NCBI GenBank assembly: GCA_041395325.1
Contig: JAWLAT010000035.1
Coordinates: forward strand, 1-47,056
DNA length: 47,056 nt
Direction: 5' to 3'
Origin: JAWLAT01 sp041395325
Lineage (GTDB): Bacteria > Pseudomonadota > Gammaproteobacteria > Xanthomonadales > SZUA-5
Below the pieces are notes generated by a model. It did not search any database. It had not been told where the DNA came from and saw nothing but the letters and a program-made list of their open reading frames with translations. Below, piece after piece: positions 8,198-15,305 of this stretch; position 1 is the stretch's first letter, and each line of letters opens with the position of its first letter. The position numbers and the translations under genes are program-made.

Positions 8198-8544
8198 TGG
8201 TGCCCAGGGTGGGACTCGAACCCACAACAACCGGCATCTGAAACCGGCGCGTCTGTTCGGGCCCCTCTGAACGAGTCCCGCGAGCCGCGTTGTGTTCCAG
8301 ATCACCCGCAGTAAGGCGTCGTTTAGGCAAGGCGTAGTTATTCTACGGCGCCGAAACGCAACGCAGCTGCGGGTGATCTGGGACACAACCCTTCGGGGCG
8401 GGCCCGAGAAGTCTGCCAGCGGCGTCAGACCCTTCGTCCAGAGCGCGGGCTATGCACTTCAGGGCCTTCCTAACTGGCGGACTTCTCGGTCTCCGTCGCG
8501 GCCGCGGGACTCGTTCAGAGGGGCCCAAATTGCGCCACCTGGGC
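8198..8544 (-). pseudogene. tRNA-Leu-like (CAG) split by an inserted element
   Basis: The third, promoter-proximal member of the array. Its 5' part is at 8528-8544 (GCCCAGGTGGCGCAATT) and its 3' part with encoded CCA is at 8198-8255. Joined, they give the same cloverleaf as the neighbours: perfect acceptor GCCCAGG/CCTGGGC, anticodon stem CCGGT/GCCGG, loop TTCAGAT, anticodon CAG, variable loop TTGTT. Exactly the two D-loop G residues (G18 G19) are missing, replaced by the 272-bp element at 8256-8527. Unless the element is excised from the RNA, this copy cannot make a normal tRNA. Confidence 0.75.
8256..8527. mobile_element. MITE-like palindromic element inside a tRNA-like gene
   Basis: About 272 bp with no coding frame of its own. 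The ends are 24-bp perfect inverted repeats (8259-8282 and 8503-8526; outermost bases GGGCCCCTCTGAACGAGTCC). Inside are two further inverted pairs: 8289-8311 with 8367-8389 (23 bp, one mismatch) and 8404-8419 with 8474-8489 (16 bp, one mismatch). The whole therefore folds into a large structure with two nested hairpins. It interrupts the D loop of a tRNA-like gene at a precisely definable point. No target duplication is obvious. It is a non-autonomous transposable element or a REP/BIME-type composite. A related end fragment lies at 8758-8776. Confidence 0.7.
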
Positions 8545-8546
8545 TG

Positions 8547-8584
8547 AAAAGAAAAGGCCCCAATCGGAAACCGAGAGGGGCCTT
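8547..8584 (-). terminator. intrinsic terminator (attenuator) before the tRNA-like array
   Basis: On the minus strand AAGGCCCC (8584-8577) pairs perfectly with GGGGCCTT (8561-8554). An inner stem TCGG/CCGA closes a TTT loop, and the T-rich tract TTTTCTTTT follows. It lies between the leader peptide and the first tRNA-like gene, 3 nt before that gene's 5' end. It would stop transcription before the array unless prevented, as in amino-acid attenuators. Confidence 0.75.
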
Positions 8585-8614
8585 CAATTCGAGTCCAGAC
8601 AACTGACCACGACC

Positions 8615-8683
8615 TCAGACGCAACCCTCCCGTCCCTCATGGGGCCGAATTAGTCGCAGCAGTTGTGTGATCATGGTGCTCAT
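8615..8683 (-). CDS. putative leucine leader peptide (22 aa)
   Basis: A small frame beginning MSTMITQLLRLI, with codons CTG CTG CGA CTA ATT in a row, ending at TGA 31 nt before the terminator hairpin. The ATG at 8683 is almost at the predicted transcription start (leaderless), with no Shine-Dalgarno; ATG 8674 is an in-frame alternative. GGGAGGG just before its stop codon (8631-8625) can pair with CCCTCTC of the terminator 5' arm (one wobble). A ribosome stalled on the Leu codons would free GGGAGGG and block the terminator; a ribosome at the stop would cover it. This is the layout of Leu/Ilv operon attenuators, but no biosynthetic gene follows. Confidence 0.55.
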   Translation of the reverse strand: MSTMITQLLRLIRPHEGREGCV

Positions 8684-8691
8684 GGGTTGTT

Positions 8692-8720
8692 ATTTTTCAC
8701 ACAGAAAATGCCCCTGTCAA
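8692..8720 (-). promoter_or_regulatory. sigma-70 promoter of the leader and tRNA-like operon
   Basis: TTGACA (8720-8715), a 17-nt spacer, then AAAAAT (8697-8692). The -35 is perfect and the spacing ideal; the -10 matches 4 of 6. An AT-rich stretch (about 8725-8747, with TTTAAAAGATTTTT) just upstream could act as an UP element, as at stable-RNA promoters. The predicted start is about 8685, next to the leader ATG at 8683. Confidence 0.65.
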
Positions 8721-8757
8721 TACCTTTATCGGCAAAAATCTTTTAAATCCGCATCCA

Positions 8758-8776
8758 GGACCCTCTGAAAAAGTCC
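8758..8776. repeat. fragment related to the MITE-like terminal repeat
   Basis: GGACCCTCTGAAAAAGTCC aligns with the terminal repeat of the 8256-8527 element (GGGCCCCTCTGAACGAGTCC) with one gap and a few changes. A second, partly similar segment (CTGAAAAGTCCGCC) follows at about 8794. This suggests an old or degenerate copy end in the 300-bp spacer before rnt, which otherwise shows no gene. Confidence 0.4.
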
Positions 8777-8968
8777 GGTGCTCGCGACGGCAGCTGAAAA
8801 GTCCGCCAGGCGGGAAGGCAACGTAGGTCAAGACCTGCGGTGAAGGGCGAGGTGACTGACGCCGCTGACGGGCCCGGGCGCCACCGACATCGCCCCTCCG
8901 CAACATCGACGTCGATGATCCCGGGCTGATCTGCCCCGCCCCATCGCACGCCGTCTCCAGCTCGCGAC

Positions 8969-8977
8969 TGCTATCCT
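8969..8977 (+). promoter_or_regulatory. candidate extended -10 for rnt
   Basis: TGC-TATCCT ends 9 nt before the RNase T start codon. It is an extended -10 pattern, but no convincing -35 is seen, and the short distance would give a nearly leaderless message. Confidence 0.25.
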
Positions 8978-8986
8978 CGCCACCGC

Positions 8987-9637
8987 ATGAGAACCCTGGC
9001 CCAACGTTTCCGCGGCTTCCTGCCCGTCGTCGTCGATGTCGAATGCGGTGGCTTCAACGCCGACACCGATGCGCTGCTGGAAATCGCCGCAGTCCCGATC
9101 GAACTGGATGAAGCGGGCGATCTGCTACCCGGGACGGCGGTCTACACGCATGTCGTGCCCTTCCCCGGCGCCAACCTGGAGAAGAAGTCGCTGGAGATCA
9201 CCGGCATCGACCCGTTCCATCCGCTGCGTGCGGCACGGGAGGAGAAAGCCGCACTGGACCACGTGTTCGGTCCGGTGCGCGAGGCTGTGAAGCGGCACGG
9301 CTGCCAGCGCGCCATCCTGGTCGGACACAACGCCGCTTTTGACCTGTCCTTCCTCAACGCGGCCATTCGGCGCACCGAACACAAGCGCAGCCCCTTTCAT
9401 CCGTTCAGCACGCTGGATACCGTCAGCCTGGCGGCGCTGGCCTATGGCCAGACCGTGCTGGCCAAGGCCGTTCGAGCGGCTGGACTGGAGTGGGACAGCC
9501 GCGAAGCGCACTCGGCGGTCTACGACACCCGCGTCACGGCAGAATTGTTCTGCCTGATCGTCAACCGCTGGCATGCGGTGGCCGGCTGGCCGGGCCGGCA
9601 GGCCATTGAATCGGCCGAGGCCGATCCCAGTTCATGA
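8987..9637 (+). CDS. rnt: ribonuclease T
   Basis: 216 aa DEDD-family 3'-5' exonuclease that trims the 3' ends of tRNA (CCA turnover) and 5S/23S rRNA. The first catalytic acids are Asp17 and Glu19 in VVDVECGGFN, the middle Asp is in HNAAFDLSF, and the last His/Asp pair is in AHSAVYDT. NPFHPF-like RSPFHPFSTLDT, FCLIVNRW and GWPG near the C-terminus are all typical of RNase T rather than the DnaQ exonuclease. It sits beside the tRNA-like array but is transcribed away from it, so any functional link is only suggestive. Confidence 0.95.
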   Translation: MRTLAQRFRGFLPVVVDVECGGFNADTDALLEIAAVPIELDEAGDLLPGTAVYTHVVPFPGANLEKKSLEITGIDPFHPLRAAREEKAALDHVFGPVREAVKRHGCQRAILVGHNAAFDLSFLNAAIRRTEHKRSPFHPFSTLDTVSLAALAYGQTVLAKAVRAAGLEWDSREAHSAVYDTRVTAELFCLIVNRWHAVAGWPGRQAIESAEADPSS

Positions 9638-9772
9638 GCTGGGCGGCCGCCGCCGGGAAGGACCGCCGAAGGGCCTTTGTTGTCGCCTTCCTGCGCGGGA
9701 GCCAAGGCGCGTCGGCGGATCACCGCTGCACCGTGCTTTGTGCCCGCGCAGTGCAGTCTTCAGAGGATCACC

Positions 9773-10060
9773 ATGCCGATCTATGAGTACCGACCCGAAG
9801 GTGCCGGTTGCGCCCACTGCCAGGATGGCATTGAGGTCTTCCTGCGAGCTGACGAGGCCGCGCCCAGCCAATGTCCGCATTGTGGTGCCGAGTTGCGCCA
9901 GCTGATCTCAGCTCCGACCGTCGTGTCCGGACAGGCCCATGTGCTGAAGGAATCCCACTTCGCCGAACGCGGCTTCACCCAGTACCGCAAGGTCGGCGGC
10001 GGGGTCTACGAGAAGACCGCCGGCAAAGGCCCCCGCTACATCTCCGACGACGGCAAGTAG
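9773..10060 (+). CDS. FmdB family zinc-ribbon protein
   Basis: 95 aa. It begins MPIYEYRPEG, the signature start of FmdB/CxxC_CxxC_SSSS proteins; AGAGGA lies 6 nt upstream, which settles the start over the longer upstream frame. Two zinc knuckle pairs are visible: Cys13/Cys16 and Cys34/Cys37 (CPHCG). The C-terminal half (KESHFAERGFTQYRKVGGGVYEK) is family-typical. Such small regulators are widespread but poorly characterised. The prolyl oligopeptidase gene starts 43 nt downstream. Confidence 0.88.
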   Translation: MPIYEYRPEGAGCAHCQDGIEVFLRADEAAPSQCPHCGAELRQLISAPTVVSGQAHVLKESHFAERGFTQYRKVGGGVYEKTAGKGPRYISDDGK

Positions 10061-10103
10061 TCGCGGCTCACCCGCCCATTCGCCCGTATCCAAGGGAGTT
10101 TCG

Positions 10104-12263
10104 ATGCGCCATTCCCGTGTTCTGATGCCTGCCCTGCTGAGTCTGCTTGCCGCTTGCAGCAATCAGCCGACAACGTCGCCCGCTGACTCCGCCGCAGCCA
10201 CCCAGCCTCCCTACCCGGCCAGCAGAACCGTGAAGCAGATCGATCAGTACGACAGCGCCGGCCAAGGCAAAGTGCGCATCCCCGATCCCTATCGCTGGCT
10301 GGAAGAACTGGACAGCCAGGAAACGCGTCGCTGGATCGATGCGCAGAATGTCGTGACCAACGCCTACCTGGCGCAGGTCGAGGATCGTCCTGCCATCCAG
10401 GCCCAGCTGGCTCGCTTGTGGAACCATGAACGCTTCGGCATTCCCAGCCGCAAGGCCGGACAGTACTTTTTCACGCGCAACGACGGTCTGCAGAATCAGG
10501 CCGTGCTGTACGTGGCTGAGTCACTGGAGGCAGCGCCACGCGTGCTGCTCGACCCCAATACGCTGGCCGCCGACGGCACCATCGCGTTGACCGGCACAGC
10601 CTTGAGCCAGGATGGTCGTTATCTGGCCTACGGCACCTCGTCGGGTGGCTCGGACTGGCAGGAGTGGCATGTCCGCGACGTCAGCACAGCGCAGGACACC
10701 GGTGACCACCTGCGTTGGGTCAAGTTCTCCAGCGCCAGTTGGACGGCCGACGGGAGCGGTTTCTACTACGCCCGCTATGACGCTCCGGAGGGTGAGGACC
10801 CGCTGAAGGCCGTCAACGAGAACCAGAAGCTCTACTTCCACCGATTGGGCACATCGCAGTCTGAAGACCGGCTGGTCTATGCCCGCCCGGATCAGCCCAA
10901 ATGGGGATTCGGCAACGAAGTCACCGACGATGGCCGCTTCCTGCTGCTCAGCGTCTGGCAGGGCACCGACGAGCGCAATCTCGTCTTCTATCAACGTCTG
11001 GATCGGCCCGATGCGCCGGTGGTGGAACTGATCGACCAGTTCGAGGCCAGCTTCGAGTTCATCCACAACGAGGGTGATCGCTTCTGGTTCCTGACGGATG
11101 ACCAGGCCGAGCGCAAGCGCGTCGTCATCATCGATCTCGCCCGGCCTGACCGCGCCCAGTGGCAGGAAGTCGTCCCGCAGAGCACCTCGACCCTGACCCG
11201 TGTCAGCGCAGTGGGCGGTCATCTGCTGCTGCACTATCTGACTGACGCCCGCAGCGAGGTCGTGCGGGTCGACCTCGACGGTGGCAACGCTCGCCGCATC
11301 GACCTGCCCGGCCTGGGCAGTGCCGGTGGACTCACCGGCGAAATGGGCGACAACGAGAGCTTCTACAGTTTCGCCAGTTTCACCGAGCCGCACACGATCT
11401 ATCGCCTGGATGTGCAGACCGGCGCCTCGACGCTGTTCCGTCGCCCACAGACCGGTTTTGACGGCAGCCGTTACCAAACGCGCCAGGTGTTCTATGCGGG
11501 CAAGGACGGTACCCGCATCCCGATGTTCATCACGGCGCGCAAGGACACGCCGCTGGATGGCAATCAGCCGGTGCTGCTGTATGGCTACGGTGGTTTCAAC
11601 ATCCCGTTGACGCCCTCCTACTCGGTTCCGGTGGCGGTGTGGCTGGAAATGGGTGGCGTCTACGCGCTGGCCAACCTGCGCGGCGGCGGTGAGTACGGCA
11701 AGGCCTGGCACGAGGCCGGTATGAAGCTGAACAAGCAGAACGTCTTCGATGACTTCGCCGCCGCGGCCGAATATCTGATCGCGGAGGGTTGGACCAATCC
11801 AGACCGGCTGGCCATTCACGGTCGCAGCAACGGTGGCCTGCTGGCCGCAGCGACGGCGCTGCAACGCCCTGAGTTGTTCGCCGCGGCGGTGCCGGGCGTG
11901 GGCGTGCTGGACATGCTGCGCTTCAACCGTTTCACGATCGGCTGGGCCTGGGAGAGCGACTATGGCTCGCCGCAGGATCCAGCCGAATTCGATGCGCTGC
12001 GAGCGTATTCGCCGCTGCACAATATCCGCGAGGGCGTCGCCTACCCGGCCATGTTGATCACCACCGGCGATCACGACGATCGGGTGTTCCCTGCGCACAG
12101 CTTCAAGTTTGCAGCGGCGCTGCAGGCGACCTATCGCGGTGACCAGCCAATGTTGATTCGAATCGACACCCGCGGCGGACACGGGGCCGGCAAGCCCACG
12201 GCCATGCAGATCGAGGAGTGGGCCGACGTGCTCGGCTTTCTGCGTCACGAACTCGAGTTCTGA
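10104..12263 (+). CDS. prolyl oligopeptidase (S9A), lipoprotein
   Basis: 719 aa serine peptidase that cleaves short peptides after proline. A lipoprotein signal (MPALLSLLAAC, Cys about 17) predicts a periplasmic, membrane-anchored enzyme. The N-terminal domain starts PDPYRWLEE, typical of S9A, and continues as a beta-propeller. The C-terminal catalytic domain has Ser575 in HGRSNGGLL, the acid in TGDHDDRVFPAHS (about 655-660) and His about 692 in TRGGHGAGK. GRSNGG and the DYGSP motif point to S9A prolyl endopeptidase rather than dipeptidyl peptidase S9C. It probably serves peptide nutrition in the periplasm, consistent with the proteolytic lifestyle of this order. Confidence 0.93.
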   Translation: MRHSRVLMPALLSLLAACSNQPTTSPADSAAATQPPYPASRTVKQIDQYDSAGQGKVRIPDPYRWLEELDSQETRRWIDAQNVVTNAYLAQVEDRPAIQAQLARLWNHERFGIPSRKAGQYFFTRNDGLQNQAVLYVAESLEAAPRVLLDPNTLAADGTIALTGTALSQDGRYLAYGTSSGGSDWQEWHVRDVSTAQDTGDHLRWVKFSSASWTADGSGFYYARYDAPEGEDPLKAVNENQKLYFHRLGTSQSEDRLVYARPDQPKWGFGNEVTDDGRFLLLSVWQGTDERNLVFYQRLDRPDAPVVELIDQFEASFEFIHNEGDRFWFLTDDQAERKRVVIIDLARPDRAQWQEVVPQSTSTLTRVSAVGGHLLLHYLTDARSEVVRVDLDGGNARRIDLPGLGSAGGLTGEMGDNESFYSFASFTEPHTIYRLDVQTGASTLFRRPQTGFDGSRYQTRQVFYAGKDGTRIPMFITARKDTPLDGNQPVLLYGYGGFNIPLTPSYSVPVAVWLEMGGVYALANLRGGGEYGKAWHEAGMKLNKQNVFDDFAAAAEYLIAEGWTNPDRLAIHGRSNGGLLAAATALQRPELFAAAVPGVGVLDMLRFNRFTIGWAWESDYGSPQDPAEFDALRAYSPLHNIREGVAYPAMLITTGDHDDRVFPAHSFKFAAALQATYRGDQPMLIRIDTRGGHGAGKPTAMQIEEWADVLGFLRHELEF

Positions 12264-12611
12264 GACGCTCGGCAAACGCAGTACGAGCGGACATGGCACG
12301 GCGAGCAGGCCCGCTCACACCAGCGATTCATTCACGAACGCTCGATGCCTGACCGCCAAACTGTGATCGCGTGCATCCCGACGCGCATGATCCCATCCCT
12401 GCGCCCTGTCATCCCCCATGGCAAGGCGCAGCAGATACCGGTATCATGAGTGCAGACTGTGTGTGTCAAGGGTCACCGCGATTCGTGACCCGATGTTGGG
12501 GTCTGCTGATCCGCTGCATCGTTCGATTCTGCCGTTCCTTGCATTGTCACCGTCGCCGCGCACCTGCAAGGGTGCGTTTTTCATGTTTTTAGCGACTGCA
12601 AAGGAGTCGTC
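12264..12611 (+). promoter_or_regulatory. long intergenic region with cspA leader
   Basis: 348 bp with no gene. It holds a perfect palindrome GATACCGGTATC at 12434-12445 that overlaps a TATCAT -10-like hexamer. The long stretch from there to the cspA start is probably its 5' leader, as is usual for cold-shock genes, with a terminator-like hairpin near the end (12559-12581). The promoter position is inferred. Confidence 0.4.
12559..12581 (+). terminator. terminator-like hairpin inside the cspA 5' leader
   Basis: CGCACC-TGCAAG-GGTGCG is followed by TTTTT, 30 nt before the cspA ATG. It has the form of an intrinsic terminator but lies upstream of the gene it would silence. It may be an attenuator, a temperature-sensitive RNA element, or simply the end of an upstream transcript. 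Confidence 0.5.
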
Positions 12612-12821
12612 ATGTCTGAGCGTCAAAGCGGTACCGTCAAGTGGTTCAACGATGCCAAGGGTTATGGCTTCATCACCCCGGAAAGCGGCAGTGACCTGTT
12701 CGTGCACTTCCGTTCCATCCAGGCCCAGGGCTTCAAGACCCTGCAGGAAGGCCAGGCTGTGACCTTCATCGTGGCCCAGGGCCAGAAGGGCCTGCAGGCC
12801 GAGGAAGTGCGCCCGGTCTGA
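12612..12821 (+). CDS. cspA: cold-shock protein, CspA family
   Basis: 69 aa single OB-fold nucleic-acid-binding protein that melts RNA structure. The RNA-binding motifs RNP1 (KGYGFITP) and RNP2 (DLFVHF) are intact, and GTVKWFNDAKG is typical. GGAG lies 7-8 nt before the ATG. The basic leader hairpin upstream and a strong terminator downstream show it is monocistronic. Paralogues are usual in this order, so the symbol marks the family rather than a specific orthologue. Confidence 0.93.
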   Translation: MSERQSGTVKWFNDAKGYGFITPESGSDLFVHFRSIQAQGFKTLQEGQAVTFIVAQGQKGLQAEEVRPV

Positions 12822-12860
12822 TCCGGCGCGGCGGCGGCAACGCCGCCACAGCAATCCTCA

Positions 12861-12894
12861 ACGACACCCCGGCTTGCCGGGGTGTTGTCGTTTT
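12861..12894 (+). terminator. intrinsic terminator of cspA
   Basis: The stem CGACA-CCCCGG pairs with CCGGGG-TG-TTGTCG around a short TTG-containing loop, followed by TTTT. It lies 40 nt after the cspA stop. As hemL ends on the other strand at 13025, it may also limit antisense transcription. Confidence 0.8.
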
Positions 12895-12983
12895 GGAGGT
12901 GGTTGATCGGCCTTCTCCGTCTTTCCGACTCGCTCGACGGACAGACGTGCGCACTGGTCTAGCCACGAGATGGCCAGTCTTCA

Positions 12984-13005
12984 GTGGGAGCAAGCTCGCT
13001 CCCAC
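12984..13005. repeat. REP-like palindrome (GTGGGAGC)
   Basis: GTGGGAGC-AAGCTC-GCTCCCAC, an 8-bp perfect stem in the cspA/hemL convergent gap. It closely resembles the REP sequences of pseudomonads and xanthomonads; a second, related one is at 41301. Confidence 0.55.
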
Positions 13006-13024
13006 CAGAGCACTGCGGCGGTCG

Positions 13025-14311
13025 CTAAGCGGCCAGCTCGGCGAAGGCCTCGGCTGCCACCGCAATCGTTTGATCGATCACTTCGTCGGTGTGCGCCATC
13101 GAGACAAAGCCGGCCTCATAGGCACTGGGTGCGAAATAGACACCGCGCTGCAGGCAGGCGTGGAAGAAGCGCTTGAAGGCCTCGATGTCCGCCTGCGCCG
13201 CCTCGGCGTAATCGCGCGCCGCGCGCTCGGCGAAGAAGAAGCCGAACATTGCACCGGCCCGCACGGTGGCCATGGGCACGCCAGCCTGATCGGCCGCCCG
13301 CTGCAGACCGGCACAGAGCCGTTCGGTGCGTTCCTGCAAGGTCTCGTAAAAGCCCTCGGCCTGGATCAGCCGCAGATTGGCCAAACCGGCCGCCATCGCC
13401 AGCGGATTGCCGCTGAGTGTACCGGCCTGATAGACCGGGCCCAGTGGCGCAATGCACTCCATGATGTGACGCTTGCCGCCGTAGGCGCCCACCGGCATTC
13501 CGGCACCGATGACCTTGCCGAAGGTGCTCAGATCTGGCGTCACCCCGTAGAGTGCCTGGGCACCGCCCAGATGAACGCGAAAGCCGGTCATCACCTCATC
13601 GAAGATCAGCACACTGCCGAACTGATCGCACAGGCGCCGCAAGCCTTGCAGAAAGCCGGGCTCAGGCAGCACGCAGTTCATGTTGCCGGCCACCGGCTCG
13701 ACGATGATCGCCGCCATCCGCTCACCGTGTGCCGCCATGACCGCTTCGACGGCGGCCAGATCGTTGTAGGCACAGGTCAGCGTGAGATCGGCCAGCACCG
13801 CCGGCACGCCGGGCGAATTGGGCAGGCCCAGCGTGGCCACACCCGACCCGGCCTTGACCAGGAAGGAGTCGGCGTGACCGTGATAGCAGCCGGCGAACTT
13901 GAGAATCAGGTCACGGCCGGTGTAGCCGCGCGCCAGACGGATCGCGCTCATGCAGGCTTCGGTGCCGGAATTGACCATGCGCACCAGCTCCAGCGATGGC
14001 ACCAGCGCACAGACTTCAGCCGCCAGTTCAGCCTCCGCCGGACAGGGCGCGCCGTAACTCAGACCACGCCGGGCGGCCTCGGTGACGGCATCGACCACCG
14101 CCGGATGGGCGTGACCGGCGATCATCGGCCCCCAGGAGCCGATGTAGTCGATGTAGGACTTGCCTTCCACATCCCACAACAGCGCACCTTCGGCGCGATC
14201 GACAAAGAACGGGGTGCCGCCGACCTGGCCAAAGGCACGAACCGGCGAATTGACGCCGCCCGGAATGACCTGGCGGGCGCGCTCGAAGCACTGCTGATTG
14301 GTTGAATTCAT
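13025..14311 (-). CDS. hemL: glutamate-1-semialdehyde 2,1-aminomutase
   Basis: 428 aa PLP enzyme that converts glutamate-1-semialdehyde to 5-aminolevulinate in the C5 haem pathway. The N-terminus (FERARQVIPGGVNSPVRAF) is the family signature. The PLP-binding Lys lies in STFGKVIGAGMP (about residue 265), the PLP-contacting Asp in IFDEVMTGFR, and NSGTEA in the substrate region. Full length. It starts 24 nt after the thiE stop on the same strand, so the two are probably cotranscribed. Confidence 0.97.
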   Translation of the reverse strand: MNSTNQQCFERARQVIPGGVNSPVRAFGQVGGTPFFVDRAEGALLWDVEGKSYIDYIGSWGPMIAGHAHPAVVDAVTEAARRGLSYGAPCPAEAELAAEVCALVPSLELVRMVNSGTEACMSAIRLARGYTGRDLILKFAGCYHGHADSFLVKAGSGVATLGLPNSPGVPAVLADLTLTCAYNDLAAVEAVMAAHGERMAAIIVEPVAGNMNCVLPEPGFLQGLRRLCDQFGSVLIFDEVMTGFRVHLGGAQALYGVTPDLSTFGKVIGAGMPVGAYGGKRHIMECIAPLGPVYQAGTLSGNPLAMAAGLANLRLIQAEGFYETLQERTERLCAGLQRAADQAGVPMATVRAGAMFGFFFAERAARDYAEAAQADIEAFKRFFHACLQRGVYFAPSAYEAGFVSMAHTDEVIDQTIAVAAEAFAELAA

Positions 14312-14335
14312 GGCTACTCGGTAGTGAACGGGGAT

Positions 14336-14959
14336 CTAGTGCAATCGCGGCTGGAACAACGGCCGATAGCGGGCAGCCGCCAGGCCCGGATCGTCCGCGC
14401 CCAGCACATCGGCGCAGACCGCCAGCCAGTCGGCGCCGGCGGCCAGCAGCGGCCCGGCATTGTCCGCGGTGATGCCGCCAATAGCGACGATGCGGCGCTG
14501 GAAAACGCCGGCCTTGCGCAGCAGGCCCATGCTGGCCGGAACCGCATCGGGCTTGGTACGCGAAGGGAAAAAGGCGCCGAAGGCGATGTAGTCGGCGTCG
14601 GCTTCCACCGCCCGCTGCGCGTTGACCAGCGAGTTGTAGCAGGACGCCCCGATGATCCGCTCCGGTCCCAGCACCTGACGGGCTCGGGCAATCCCGGTGT
14701 CCAGCAGACCCAGGTGCACACCGTCGGCGTCGACGGCCAATGCCAGTTCGATGTCATCGTTGACGATGAATGGAATCTGGAAGCGCCGGCAGAGCTGCCC
14801 AAGAGCCTGTGCCTCAGTGAGGCGACGGTCTGAATCGCCGCTCTTGTCGCGATACTGCAAGGCACCCACACCGCCTTGCAGCGCCGCTTCCACGCGCGAC
14901 AGCAAATCCGGGCCGCCATCGGTGATCAGATAGAGGCCACCTCGACCCAGCCCCGTCAT
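14336..14959 (-). CDS. thiE: thiamine-phosphate synthase
   Basis: 207 aa TIM-barrel enzyme that joins the thiazole and pyrimidine moieties into thiamine phosphate. Visible: LYLITD at the start, ALQYRDK (pyrophosphate-binding), PFIVNDD with the Mg-binding Asp pair, GVHLG, GASCYN, YIAFGAFFPSRTKP and VAIGGIT. The length is normal. It is the first gene of a thiE-hemL unit. I looked for a TPP riboswitch upstream and saw none. Confidence 0.95.
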   Translation of the reverse strand: MTGLGRGGLYLITDGGPDLLSRVEAALQGGVGALQYRDKSGDSDRRLTEAQALGQLCRRFQIPFIVNDDIELALAVDADGVHLGLLDTGIARARQVLGPERIIGASCYNSLVNAQRAVEADADYIAFGAFFPSRTKPDAVPASMGLLRKAGVFQRRIVAIGGITADNAGPLLAAGADWLAVCADVLGADDPGLAAARYRPLFQPRLH

Positions 14960-15047
14960 GCGTAGGCCATCTCGGCGGGTCGGTTCATTGGGCGAGGCAG
15001 GTAGGCGGACAACATCCCGTGTTCCATTGCTCGTCGGCAGGCCGCCT

Positions 15048-15058
15048 TATGCCACAAT
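15048..15058 (+). promoter_or_regulatory. candidate extended -10 for rubredoxin
   Basis: TTATGCCACAAT: TG-C-CACAAT forms an extended -10 about 32 nt before the rubredoxin start, in the short divergent gap to thiE. No good -35 at standard spacing is visible. Confidence 0.3.
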
Positions 15059-15089
15059 CCGCGGCCCCGCGGCGGTATCGAGTGAACCA

Positions 15090-15296
15090 ATGAGTGTGCG
15101 CAACCCTCCCGATGACGGCAAGGGCCCCTGGCGGTCCTATGTCTGCGTCGTCTGCGGCTTCGTCTACGACGAGGCGGCTGGCTGGCCGGAAGATGGCATT
15201 CCTGCCGGGATGCGCTGGGACGATGTCCCGGACAGCTGGATGTGCCCGGATTGCGGCGTCGGCAAGGCCGATTTCGAGATGGTCGAGGTCGGCTGA
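15090..15296 (+). CDS. rubredoxin
   Basis: 68 aa one-iron electron carrier. Four Cys ligands lie in YVCVVCGFVYDEAAG and WMCPDCGVGK; the PEDGIPAG and WDDVPDSW segments are typical rubredoxin. The ATG at 15090 was chosen because the upstream extension of the frame is a low-complexity run without a ribosome site. The partner is unknown: candidates are alkane or fatty-acid hydroxylases elsewhere. A TonB receptor gene begins 9 nt after the stop, so the two are probably cotranscribed. Confidence 0.93.
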   Translation: MSVRNPPDDGKGPWRSYVCVVCGFVYDEAAGWPEDGIPAGMRWDDVPDSWMCPDCGVGKADFEMVEVG

Positions 15297-15305
15297 GACC
15301 GACCG

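Noticed and set aside
8033..8255. CRISPR-like array of short repeats
   Set aside because: The repeated units are cloverleaf-forming tRNA-like genes with 7-nt spacers; no unique 30-nt spacers and no cas genes.
8584..8640. 18-codon frame MRDGRVASEVVV as leader peptide
   Set aside because: It starts at 8640 with three Val codons and no ribosome site; the MSTMITQLLRLI frame begins at the predicted transcript start and has the Leu run, so it is preferred.
10521..12299. 592-aa open frame on the minus strand
   Set aside because: Fully antisense to the prolyl oligopeptidase, whose catalytic motifs are intact; the frame has no domain, no ribosome site and the Arg/Ala/Gly-rich bias of GC-rich shadow frames.
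12893..14305. 470-aa open frame on the plus strand
   Set aside because: Antisense to hemL; codon positions mirror those of hemL and no recognisable motif exists.
14960..15089. TPP riboswitch upstream of thiE
   Set aside because: Looked for the conserved CUGAGA and GACGC-type helices on the minus strand and saw neither.
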